Source of the DNA: PALSA-911 sp963839645
GTDB lineage: Bacteria; Pseudomonadota; Alphaproteobacteria; Acetobacterales; Acetobacteraceae
Length of the DNA stretch: 64,000 nucleotides
Direction: 5' to 3'
Assembly: GCA_963839645.1 (NCBI GenBank)
Contig: CAWIVZ010000001.1
Coordinates: 682,001 to 746,000 of the forward strand
Shown here one piece after another: positions 38,778-47,116 of this stretch. The first letter of the stretch is position 1. Every line of letters begins with the position of its first letter. The notes under the pieces are model-generated. The model made no database searches. It saw only the letters and a list, made by a program, of their open reading frames with translations, and was not told the origin of the DNA. Both the position numbers and the translations under genes were made by a program.

Positions 38778-39654
38778 ATGGATATCGGGGTGATCGGGCT
38801 CGGACCGATGGGCAGCGCCATGGCGCGCCGCCTGATGCGCGCAGGCCATCGGGTCAGCGTGTTCAATCGCAGCGCGGACAAGATCGAGACGCTGGTGCGC
38901 GACGGCGCCATCGCCGCCGCCAGCCCGGCGGCGGCGGCGGACAACGATGCCGTCATAACCATGGTGGCGAACGACGCGGCGGTGGAGGCGATGGTCACCG
39001 GGCCGTCCGGCGTGATGGCGGGGATGCGGGCGGGCGCGGTGCATCTGGCGATGAGCACGATGTCGGTGGCGCTCGCCGACCGGCTGGCCGCGCTGCACGC
39101 CGAGGCCGGGCAGGGACTTCCTGTCCGTGCCGGTGCTCGGACGGCCGCCGGCAGCGGAGGCGGGGCAATTGTTCCTGATGGCAGGCGGCGCGGGCGAGCT
39201 GATCGAGGCCATGCGGCCGGTTTTCGATGCCGTCGGGCAGCGGCTGTTCGTGGTCGGCGAGCGGCCGGGTCAGGCGAACCTGATCAAGCTCTGCGCCAAT
39301 TTCCTGATCTTCTCGACGATCGAGCAGCTGAGCGAGGTGTTCGCGCTGGCGGAGAAAGGCGGGGTGGCGCCGGCTTCGGTGTTCGAGATCCTGACGGAAA
39401 GCTTCTTCAGCGCGCCGGTGCACAAGAATTACGGCAAGCTGATCGTGGACAAGGCGTTCGATCCGCCCGGGGCGAACGTGCACCTCGCGGCCAAGGACAC
39501 CAGGCTGGTCCTGCAGGCGGCGGAGGCGCTGGCGGTGCCCCTGCCCTTCGCGTCGATCCTGCGCGACCGGTTCCTGGCGACCGAGGCGCGCGGCGAGGCG
39601 GAGCTGGATTTCGCGGTCATTTCCCGCCGCGCCGCAGAGGATGCGGGGCTGTGA
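38778..39654 (+). CDS. NAD(P)-dependent oxidoreductase of the 3-hydroxyisobutyrate dehydrogenase family (one frameshift)
   Basis: Beta-hydroxyacid dehydrogenase family enzyme of about 291 residues. The dinucleotide motif GVIGLGPMGSAMA opens the protein; the substrate segment reads SVPVLGRPPAAEAGQL, and LIKLCANFLIF holds the catalytic Lys. An extra G near 39115 changes AGQDFLSVPVLGRP into an out-of-frame run; removing it restores the family consensus. Because one substrate-binding signature departs from the usual DAPVSGG, the enzyme may act on glyoxylate, succinic semialdehyde or another acid. The 3' end overlaps the convergent EamA transporter gene by 38 bases. Confidence 0.8.
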
Positions 39655-40564
39655 CCGCTGGTGGCGGGATGACCGGATGCAGCCGGGCCGGAAGGGGGGC
39701 GGCGTTGACCAGCCAGCATCCGGCGGAGGCAACGATCAGGCCGGCGACCGCGAGCGGGCTCAGGCCTTCACCGAGGAACGCCCATGCCATCAGGGCGGCG
39801 GTGCCGGGAACGAGGTAGAAATTGGCGGTCGTGCGCGCGGCGGTGCCGTGGGTCAGCATGAGGAAATAAAGCCCCATGCCGCCGAGCGAGACCATGATCG
39901 TGTTCCAGGCCACGGCGGCGATGGCAGGGGCGGAAAAGATCGCATGCGGCGCCTCGATCAGCCATGCGCCCAGTGCCGCAACGGCGGCGGCGGCCAGGAA
40001 CTGGGCCGTCGCCCCGGGCAGCAGCGGCACCCCGCGGCAGAAGCGGCCGAAATAGAGCGTTCCGGAAACCAGGCCCAGCACGCCGACGAAGGCAAGTACC
40101 AGCCCATTGAAACGGGCGGGACTGTGCAGGGCCGCCTCGCCGACCACGAGCCCGACGCCAGCCAGGCCCAGCGCCAGGCCAAGCCACTGGCGCGGGCGCA
40201 GCGCCTCGTTCAGCAGCACCACGCCGCTGGCCGCGGCCAATAGCGGAGTCAGGGATTGCACCAGCGCGATCTGGGCCGCGGGCGCCACCAGCATGCCGAC
40301 ATGGGGGGCCATCAGCCCGACGGCATTCAGCAACGCGCCGGCAATCGCGCAATGCAGCCATCGCCACCCAGCCAGGGGTCGCCAGGATCGGCGCAGCAGA
40401 AGCATCAACGCCACCAGTACCGCCGCGCATCCGATCAGCCGGATCGCGACGAACAGCAGGGGCGAGATATCCCGAAGGCCGGTTTTCGCCGCAACGAAGG
40501 AAGAGCTCCAGAGCAGCACGAACAGGAATGGCGCCAGGCGGGTCAGCATTGTCTTTCCGTCCAC
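39617..40564 (-). CDS. EamA/DMT-family transporter
   Basis: Ten-segment drug/metabolite transporter of 315 residues in the inner membrane. It shows the two-repeat EamA plan: FVLLWSSSFVAAKTGLRDISPLLFVAIR at the start of repeat 1, ALVQSLTPLLAAASGVVLLNEALRPRQWLGLALGLAGVGLVV at the end of it, and AFLGEGLSPLAVAGLIVASAGCWLVN at the end of repeat 2. The start may be the ATG at 40564 or one five codons downstream. It is divergent from the dioxygenase gene. Substrate unknown. Confidence 0.85.
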   Translation of the reverse strand: MDGKTMLTRLAPFLFVLLWSSSFVAAKTGLRDISPLLFVAIRLIGCAAVLVALMLLLRRSWRPLAGWRWLHCAIAGALLNAVGLMAPHVGMLVAPAAQIALVQSLTPLLAAASGVVLLNEALRPRQWLGLALGLAGVGLVVGEAALHSPARFNGLVLAFVGVLGLVSGTLYFGRFCRGVPLLPGATAQFLAAAAVAALGAWLIEAPHAIFSAPAIAAVAWNTIMVSLGGMGLYFLMLTHGTAARTTANFYLVPGTAALMAWAFLGEGLSPLAVAGLIVASAGCWLVNAAPLPARLHPVIPPPAVTAPHPLRRGGK

Positions 40565-40677
40565 CTCTCCAATTCGGGCGAGCGTGCTGCTTTTCAGTCA
40601 CCGTATTCTGCGCCATGCTGACGCAACAAGCGGCCGTTGCAAGGCTTGCGAGCCGCATCTTCCAGGGAGGCGGGATC

Positions 40678-41553
40678 ATGGACGGGCTGCAGAACGCACG
40701 CTACCGCCATATCGAAGCGCACAGGATCGCCGGCGCGCTGGGTGCGGAAATCACCGGCGTGGACCTGTCGCGGGAAGTCTCCGACGAGGTGCTTGGAGAG
40801 ATCCGCGCCGCGCTGCACGAAAATCTGGTGATCTTCTTTCGCGGCCAGGACATCACCCCGGGCCAGCAGCTGGCCTTCGCGCGGCGCTGGGGGGACATCC
40901 ATCTGCACCCCTTCGTCGCCGGCATTCCCGACTATCCGGAGATCCTGGAGATCAAGAAGGCCGAGGCGGACAAGCGCAATTTCGGCGGCACCTGGCACAC
41001 CGACCAGATGTTCGCGCCGCGTCCGGCCATGGGCACGATGCTGTACGCGCGGAAAGTGCCGGAATACGGCGGCGACACGATGTGGACCAACCAGTACCTG
41101 GCCTATGAAACCCTGTCGGACGCGATGCGGAAGATGCTCGATCCGCTGAAGATCGTCGCGATGGGCGAAGGCACCAAGAAATACGGCGGCAAGTCGCGCC
41201 GAGAATTCTACGCCGACCGGCTGACGACGGTGAAGGTCATCGATCCCGGCGATTTGCAGACCAACTCGACCCATCCTCTGGTCCGCACCCATCCCGGCAC
41301 CGGCCGGCGGGCGCTGTACATCGGCAGCCACGTGAACCATTTCGAGGGCATGACCGAGGAGGAAAGCCAGCCGCTGATCGACTTCCTGACCCGCCACTCC
41401 ACTCGGCCGGAATTCACCTGCCGGTTTCGCTGGTCGGAAGGCGCGCTGGCGTTCTGGGACAACCGCTGCACCCAGCATTTCGCCATCAACGACTATCCCG
41501 CCGGCACCCGGCTCATGCACCGCATCACCATCCGCGGCGACGTGCCGGTTTAG
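40678..41553 (+). CDS. TauD/TfdA-family 2-oxoglutarate-dependent dioxygenase
   Basis: Non-heme Fe(II) enzyme of 291 residues that oxidises a substrate while converting 2-oxoglutarate to succinate. The iron triad is His107 and Asp109 in GGTWHTDQMF, and His267 in TQHFAIND; the Arg pair in RLMHRITIRG binds 2-oxoglutarate. The ATG at 40678 follows an AGGGAGG site. Taurine, 2,4-D-like phenoxyacids and other sulfonates or carboxylates are typical substrates, but nothing local selects one. The EamA transporters on both sides could move the substrate or product. Confidence 0.87.
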   Translation: MDGLQNARYRHIEAHRIAGALGAEITGVDLSREVSDEVLGEIRAALHENLVIFFRGQDITPGQQLAFARRWGDIHLHPFVAGIPDYPEILEIKKAEADKRNFGGTWHTDQMFAPRPAMGTMLYARKVPEYGGDTMWTNQYLAYETLSDAMRKMLDPLKIVAMGEGTKKYGGKSRREFYADRLTTVKVIDPGDLQTNSTHPLVRTHPGTGRRALYIGSHVNHFEGMTEEESQPLIDFLTRHSTRPEFTCRFRWSEGALAFWDNRCTQHFAINDYPAGTRLMHRITIRGDVPV

Positions 41554-41568
41554 GCGGCCGCCGCCTGG

Positions 41569-42474
41569 TCAGAGCCCCATCACGATCAGCATCACGCCGC
41601 CGACGATCAGCACGAGGCCGAGCACATCCGTGGGCTTTAGCGGTTCCTTCAGGTAGAACCGGCTGAACAGCAGGGTGAAAACCATCTCGACCTGGCCGAC
41701 CGAGCGTACCAGCGCCACCGGGGCCAGGGCGAAAGCGGTGAACCAGCAGGCCGAGCCGCAGGCGGACAGCGTGCCGACCCACATCGAGCTGCGCCAACTG
41801 GTCATGGCCTTCCTGAACTCCTGCGGCTCGCGCGCCAACAGGTAGCCGCCCGCCATCACGGTCTGCATCGTGTTGGTCACGACCAGGCCGAACAGGGCGC
41901 GGAGCACGAGGCTCGGGCCTTCCAGCGACTGGTTCGCCAGCTTGATGAAGATGGTGGTGAAGGCGAAGATGAAGCCGGCGCCGAGGCCGCAAAGCGCGGC
42001 CGGCTGCACGGTGGCGGCGAGGAACTCGTGCGGCTTCAGACCACGTCCGGCCAGGGACAGGGTCATCACCCCGACCAGGCCCAGCGCGATGCCGAGCCAG
42101 GAGATCAGATGCAGTTCCTCGCCGAGAACGATCAGGGCGATGATGGCGCTCTGCGCCGCCTCGGTCTTGGCGTAGGCGGTGCCGACGGCGAAGCCGCGAA
42201 AGCCGAAGGCCATGATCAGCAGGTTGGTCGCGACGATCTGGAACAGCCCGCCCAGGGCGCACCACAGCAGGAAATGCGGCGTCGGATACGGCAGCGGCAG
42301 GCCGGTGAGGTAAAGTCCGGCAAGCAGCAGCACGAGGCCGGCCGGAACGCCGTAAACGAAGCGCACGAAGCCGGCGCCGTTGACCGACAGCAGGTTGCGC
42401 AGCTTCTGCTGCATGGCCGTGCGCCAGGTCTGTGCCAGCGCGGCGGTGACCGTAATCGGTATCCAGAGTTCCAT
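41569..42474 (-). CDS. EamA/DMT-family transporter, second
   Basis: Ten-segment inner-membrane transporter of 301 residues. The two EamA repeats are seen as LWIPITVTAALAQTWRTAMQQKL to LGIALGLVGVMTLSLAG, and AALCGLGAGFIFAFTTIFIKLAN to VLGLVLIVGGVMLIVMGL. The start at 42474 is used; one four codons upstream (42486) is possible. It is convergent with the dioxygenase gene, 15 bases away, and clearly different in sequence from the other EamA protein. Substrate unknown. Confidence 0.83.
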   Translation of the reverse strand: MELWIPITVTAALAQTWRTAMQQKLRNLLSVNGAGFVRFVYGVPAGLVLLLAGLYLTGLPLPYPTPHFLLWCALGGLFQIVATNLLIMAFGFRGFAVGTAYAKTEAAQSAIIALIVLGEELHLISWLGIALGLVGVMTLSLAGRGLKPHEFLAATVQPAALCGLGAGFIFAFTTIFIKLANQSLEGPSLVLRALFGLVVTNTMQTVMAGGYLLAREPQEFRKAMTSWRSSMWVGTLSACGSACWFTAFALAPVALVRSVGQVEMVFTLLFSRFYLKEPLKPTDVLGLVLIVGGVMLIVMGL

Positions 42475-42632
42475 CGGCGATCCCAACGACCTGGCCGGCG
42501 ATCCCTGCCGGGGATGACAGAAGAGGGCCGACGATTACAAGAGCGTTAAGGACGGAACCGGTCGCGTCAACCGGCTTGCCCGCGCGCGCCGCGCAGGGCA
42601 GGCTCATGTCTTGCACGCGGCAGGAGAAGAGC

Positions 42633-43349
42633 ATGCGTAGTCTGGCGCCGGCCTTGGCGAGCTTGTTGCTGGTCACCCAGGCCGCGGCCCAACCGGCGCC
42701 GCCGGTGATCCAGACCGTGCTGAAGCTGGCCGAAACCGCGACCGTGACGATCCGGCCGGACGAACTGACCGCGTCCCTCAGCGCAGAAATCGTCGCCGGC
42801 AGCGCCGCCGAAGCGCAGTCGCGGGTGAACAAGGCCATGGCTGACGCACTGGCCCGCGCGAAGGCGGTGAGCGATGTGGCGGTCTCGACCGGGCGCTACG
42901 CCGTGTACCGCGTCGGCCCCGGTCCGAACGAGAAATCCGGCGCGGAGAAGGCGGAACGCTGGCAGGCCAGCCAGTCGCTGGAACTGAAAAGCCATGACGG
43001 CGGTGCGCTGCTGAAGCTGGTGGGCGAATTGCAGAAATCGGGCCTGGCGGTGGGCAGCCTCGCCTGGCGCCTGTCACCGGAGGCGGCCCGCAAGGCGCGC
43101 GCGGAAGCGACCCGCCTGGCCCTGGCGGGGCTGCGCGGCCGGGCGGATGACGCGGCCGCCCAGATCGGCATGGCGTTCGAGGGGTTTAAGGAAATCCGCC
43201 TGGACAACGACCGTCCGGTGCCGTTCGCCCCGCGGATGATGTCCGCCGCCATGAGCGGCGGCGGCGCGGCGGCCCCGCCTAGCGCGGAGGCGGAGGATGT
43301 GAGCGTCAGCGCGACGGCCGAGGCGGACGTGCTGTTGCGGTCGCGTTGA
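42633..43349 (+). CDS. SIMPL domain (DUF541) periplasmic protein
   Basis: Exported protein of 238 residues; the signal peptide is MRSLAPALASLLLVTQAAAQ. The SIMPL core starts at LAETATVTIRPDELTASLSAEIV and includes SRVNKAMADALARAKAV, RYAVYRVGPG, and the C-terminal ARKARAEATRLALAGLRGRADDAAAQ, with the beta-rich domain expected. The ATG at 42633 has an AGGAG site. Members such as Brucella BP26 form ring-shaped periplasmic oligomers; the function is unclear. Confidence 0.8.
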   Translation: MRSLAPALASLLLVTQAAAQPAPPVIQTVLKLAETATVTIRPDELTASLSAEIVAGSAAEAQSRVNKAMADALARAKAVSDVAVSTGRYAVYRVGPGPNEKSGAEKAERWQASQSLELKSHDGGALLKLVGELQKSGLAVGSLAWRLSPEAARKARAEATRLALAGLRGRADDAAAQIGMAFEGFKEIRLDNDRPVPFAPRMMSAAMSGGGAAAPPSAEAEDVSVSATAEADVLLRSR

Positions 43350-43381
43350 CGCTGGTGGCGCGCTGAAGGCCGGGGTCCGGC

Positions 43382-43672
43382 TCAGTCCATCCCGGGCATG
43401 AACACCACGTCCGACTTCGTGCTGGCGGTGCGGATCGCCAGCAAGGGGGCGTATTCCGGGCTGCCATAGAAGCGCTGCAGCGCCTCCATAGAGGCGAACT
43501 CCACCACCGTCAGGCGGGTGAAGAACGGCTTGCCCTCCATCTGGGTGGGTGGATTGCCGCGGATGACGTAGCGGCCGCCGTATTGCGCGACCACGGCGGG
43601 AACCTGGGCCCGGTAGGCCTCGAAGCCCTTGGGATCGGTGATGTCGATGTTGGCGATCAGATAGGCCGGCAC
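43382..43672 (-). CDS. DUF1330 family protein
   Basis: A 96-residue protein with the ferredoxin-like alpha+beta fold of the DUF1330/dimeric barrel group: PAYLIANIDITDPKGFEAYRAQVP, RYVIRGNPPTQMEG, LTVVEFASMEALQRFYGSPEY. Probably a homodimer; the substrate is unknown. It lies 12 bases downstream of hpnH on the same strand, close enough for a shared message, but there is no known link to hopanoids. Confidence 0.8.
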   Translation of the reverse strand: MPAYLIANIDITDPKGFEAYRAQVPAVVAQYGGRYVIRGNPPTQMEGKPFFTRLTVVEFASMEALQRFYGSPEYAPLLAIRTASTKSDVVFMPGMD

Positions 43673-43684
43673 CGGGTTCGCCCC

Positions 43685-44860
43685 CTATTCCGCGGCTTCG
43701 GCGACTTCCACCGCGCCGGTCTTCTTTTCGTGCTGGATCCGCGTCATCGCCTGTTCGACATGGCGGGAGAACATATATTCCGCCGGGCGCTGATGCTCGA
43801 GCGGGATTTCCGGCGCCATCGGGCCCTCGGTGCGGATGCCGCGCACGGCCTGGGCCAGCGCCTTCCAGGGCTTGCGGACCGACTCGGTGACGGCGGTGGC
43901 CTCGTAGCCACTATGCACCATGCAATCGGCGCATTTTTCGTAGTTGCCGGTGCCGTACTTGTCCCAGTCGGTGGTTTCCATCAGTTCCGTGAAGGTCTTC
44001 GCATAGCCCTCGCCCAGCAGGTAGCAGGGCCGCTGCCAGCCGAAATAGGTGCGCGTCGGGTTGCCCCAGGGCGTGCAATGGAATTGCTGGTTGCCGGCCA
44101 GGAAGTCGAGGAACATCGAGGACTGGTTGAACTGCCACTTCTTCTTGCCGCCGCCCCTCTTGTCACCACCCGTCTTCTGGCGGGCGAAGATACCGCGAAA
44201 AAGCTCCTTGGTGCGCTGGCGGTTGAGGAAGTGCTGCTGGTCCGGCGCGCGCTCATAGGCGTAGCCGGGCGAGACGCTGATCTCCACGCCCATCGCGGTC
44301 ATCTCGTCGAAGAACGCGGCGACCTTTTCCGGTTCGGCGTTGTCGAACAGGGTGGCATTGATGATGGTGCGGAAGCCGCGCCGCTTGGCTTCGTGGATCG
44401 CCGCCACCGCGCGGTCGTAGACGCCTTCCTGGCAGACCGAGCGGTCGTGCTCTTCCCGCCCGCCGTCCAGATGCACGGACCAGGTGAAGTACGGGCCGGG
44501 CTTGAAAAGATCCATCTTCTTTTCGAGCAGCAGGGCGTTGGTGCAGACGATGACGAATTTCTTCCGCGCCACGCAGGCTTCCACGACCTCGTGGATCTCC
44601 TTGTGCAGCAGCGGCTCGCCGCCGGCGATCACCACCACCGGTGCGCCGCATTCATCGACCGCTTCCAGGCATTCCGCGACGGACAGGCGCTGGTTCAGGA
44701 TCTCGGCCGGGTAGTCGATCTTGCCGCAGCCGGCGCAGGCCAGATTGCAGCGGAACAACGGCTCCAGCATCAGTACGAGCGGATAGCGCTTGCGCCCGAT
44801 CAGATGCTGCTTGACCACATAGGCGCCGACACGCAGCACCTGATTTAACGGAACGGCCAT
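43685..44860 (-). CDS. hpnH: HpnH: radical SAM adenosylhopane synthase
   Basis: Radical-SAM enzyme that joins the adenosyl group of SAM to diploptene, the first step of hopanoid side-chain extension. The cluster ligands are Cys38, Cys42 and Cys45 in CNLACAGC; AGGEPLLH follows at about 80, and VHLDGGREEHDRS near 130. The C-terminal region holds CTPWGNPTRTYFGWQRPCYL and KCADCMVHSGYE with further Cys residues, as in HpnH. Length is 391 residues, slightly long because of a Lys/Gly-rich insert (TGGDKRGGGKKKW) around residue 235. It precedes ispH on the same strand by only 11 bases in gene order, so they form one unit. Confidence 0.9.
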   Translation of the reverse strand: MAVPLNQVLRVGAYVVKQHLIGRKRYPLVLMLEPLFRCNLACAGCGKIDYPAEILNQRLSVAECLEAVDECGAPVVVIAGGEPLLHKEIHEVVEACVARKKFVIVCTNALLLEKKMDLFKPGPYFTWSVHLDGGREEHDRSVCQEGVYDRAVAAIHEAKRRGFRTIINATLFDNAEPEKVAAFFDEMTAMGVEISVSPGYAYERAPDQQHFLNRQRTKELFRGIFARQKTGGDKRGGGKKKWQFNQSSMFLDFLAGNQQFHCTPWGNPTRTYFGWQRPCYLLGEGYAKTFTELMETTDWDKYGTGNYEKCADCMVHSGYEATAVTESVRKPWKALAQAVRGIRTEGPMAPEIPLEHQRPAEYMFSRHVEQAMTRIQHEKKTGAVEVAEAAE

Positions 44861-44871
44861 GATTGTTTCCT

Positions 44872-45816
44872 TCAGGCGTCGGCAAGCTGGGCGGGGAAGC
44901 GGAAGCGGACATCCTCCGCCACGCCGGCCAGGGTGGACACATCGACCTCGCCGAACTGGCGCAGGCCCTCGATCACGCCCTGGACCAGCATTTCGGGCGC
45001 GGACGCGCCGGCGGTCACGCCGACGGAGACGGTCTTGCCCGGAGCGCTGCCGGCGAACCAGGCGGGATCGAGCGCCTCTGCGTCGTCGATCAGGTAGGAC
45101 GGCTTGCCCAGTTCCTCGCCGATCTCGCGAAGGCGGTTGGAGTTGGAGCTGTTGCGGCTGCCGACCACGAGGATCATGTCCACCACCGCCGCGAGTTCCC
45201 GCACCGCGGACTGGCGATTCTGCGTGGCGTAGCAGATGTCGCGCACGTCGGGGCCGACGATGCTGGGGAAACGCGCCTGCAGGGCGGCAATGATCAGCCG
45301 CGTGTCGTCCACCGACAGCGTGGTCTGGGTGATGTAGGACAACTTCTCGGGGTCGGCGACCTCCAGCAGGGGCACGTCCTCGACCGTTTGCACAAGATGC
45401 ACTTTGCCGGGCACCTGTCCGATCGTGCCCTCGACCTCGGCGTGGCCGGCATGGCCGACCAGCACGATCTCACGGCCCTGGGACGCGTAGCGGCGGCCCT
45501 CGTTATGCACCTTGGCGACCAGCGGGCAGGTGGCGTCGATTACCGGCAGGCCGCGCTCGGCGGCCAGTTCCTCGACCCGCTTGGCGACGCCGTGGGCGCT
45601 GAAAACGGTCATCGCGCCGGGCGGCACCGCGTCCAGCTCGTCGACGAAAACCGCGCCCCGGGTGCGCAGATCCTCGACCACGTGGCGGTTGTGGACGATC
45701 TCATGGCGGACATAGATCGGCGGGCCATATTTCTTGAGCGCGCGTTCCACGATCTCGATCGCCCGCTCAACACCGGCGCAGAAACCCCGAGGCTGGGCCA
45801 ATACAACTCAAATCAT
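44872..45816 (-). CDS. ispH: 4-hydroxy-3-methylbut-2-enyl diphosphate reductase, with an in-frame TGA at codon 3
   Basis: Iron-sulphur enzyme of the MEP pathway making IPP and DMAPP. VVLAQPRGFCAGVERAIEIVE at the N-terminus holds the first cluster Cys; DATCPLVAKVH and DICYATQNRQSAV hold the other two. The C-terminal GVTAGASAPEMLVQGVIEGL is typical. The ATG at 45814-45816 has a GGAG site at ideal spacing, but the codons read ATG ATT TGA GTT GTA TTG, so a TGA interrupts before the conserved VVLAQPRG. If TGA is real, translation must restart at TTG 45801, far from any binding site. A C-to-T or similar base error is the simpler explanation, since this enzyme is usually essential. Confidence 0.85.
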
Positions 45817-46194
45817 ACAGAAACTCCAATTGCCGCGGCCGGCTCCGGCCCGCCCGCCTGGGCGGGCGCCAAAACGCGGCGACGAGAACCCAACCTGAAT
45901 TGTCGGATATGGCATGGTGGCATCCTGCCGACAATGCTGAACCGCCGGTCGTGCAACCTGTCCTTGGCACAGGCGGCCGGCCGAGCACAGATGAACACCC
46001 AAAACTGTAGCATTTCAGCCACGGTTATGACAGAGGGAGGCATCCCTGCTACAGAGTCTATACTCTCCTGAAGCAAAATCCGATTATGACCCTGAAGAGC
46101 CGGAGCGGGAACAGAGCGGCTGGACGGCCTTTTGGGCCGGTTGGTCTGATTGCGCGATGGGGCCTTGGGGCTGTGACCAGTTGGTAGTGGATAG
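45817..46194. other. Divergent promoter region between ispH and ispA
   Basis: This gap between the leftward ispH and rightward ispA carries no supported gene. It contains a perfect palindrome CGCCCGCC-TG-GGCGGGCG at 45851-45868, close to ispH, and a small inverted repeat AGAGT-CTAT-ACTCT at 46053-46066 that contains TATACT, a possible -10 element for ispA with no good -35. Both transcription units of the hopanoid block must start here, so a shared regulator is plausible but not seen. Confidence 0.4.
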
Positions 46195-47101
46195 ATGACG
46201 CAGAGTGCCGATGTTTTTGATCTGGCCGGCGCGATGTCGCAGGTCGCCGGGATCATGGAAGAATGCCTGGACGGATTGCTTCCCCAGGTGCCGGGGCTCG
46301 AGGCGCGGCTGGTGGAGGCCATGCGCTACGCGGCCCTCGGCGGCGGCAAGCGAATGCGCGCCTTCCTGGTGATGGAGACCGCATCGCTGTTCTCGGTCGC
46401 CGAGACCAGCGCCGCCCGCGTCGCGGCGTCGATCGAGATGCTGCACGCCTATTCCCTGATCCATGACGACCTGCCGGCGATGGACGATGACGACATGCGC
46501 CGCGGCAAGCCGTCCACGCACAAGGCGTTCGACGAGGCGACCGCGATCCTGGCCGGCGACGCGTTGCAGGCGCGGGCGTTCGAGGTGCTGGCCGAGCCGG
46601 AAACCCATTCAGACCCTGCCGCGCGTTGCGATCTGGTGCTGGCGCTCGGCCTCGCCGCCGGCTCGCGCGGCATGGCCGGCGGGCAGATGATCGACATCGA
46701 GGCGGAAGGCCGCGTGCTGACGGCCGCGGAGGTGACGCGGCTGCAGGCGCTGAAGACCGGACGGCTGATCCAGTTCAGCGCCGAGGCGGGGGCGATCCTG
46801 GGACGAGCGTCCACCGCGCAGCGCCGGGCGCTGGCGGCCTATGGCGCCGATCTCGGCACGGCGTTTCAGATCGCCGACGATCTGCTGGATGCCGAAGGCA
46901 CCGCCGAGGAAACCGGCAAGGCCACAGGCAAGGACGCCGCCGCGGGAAAGGCGACGATGGTTTCCATCCTGGGCATTGAATTCCGCCCGAACCCATGCAT
47001 TGATGCTGAGCCAACAGGCCGTCGCACATCTGGATGGCTTCGACGAACGCGCGGATGGCCTGCGTGCGCTTGCGGCCTTCACTGTGAGACGGCGAAGCTA
47101 A
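46195..47101 (+). CDS. ispA: Farnesyl diphosphate synthase (one frameshift near the 3' end)
   Basis: Prenyl chain-lengthening enzyme giving FPP for squalene and hopane. The first Asp-rich motif, in the DDxxxxD form of bacterial FPP synthases, is DDLPAMD at residues 91-97, and the second is DDLLDAEG near 228; GGGKRMR at 49-55 and GGQMIDIEAEG near 163 bind diphosphate. After GIE near 46978 the frame slips by one, and the family's usual tail ARTHALMLSQQAVAHL continues in the +1 frame to the TAA at 47101. Corrected length is about 302 residues. It ends 15 bases before dxs. Confidence 0.87.
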
Positions 47102-47116
47102 AAGGCGGATTGACCG

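Noticed and set aside
45808..45810. Selenocysteine at the ispH TGA
   Set aside because: Position is outside the catalytic Cys sites and no SECIS-like hairpin follows.
46025..46064. Sigma-70 promoter for ispA with TATACT -10
   Set aside because: No acceptable -35 at the right spacing; kept only as a weak note in the intergenic entry.
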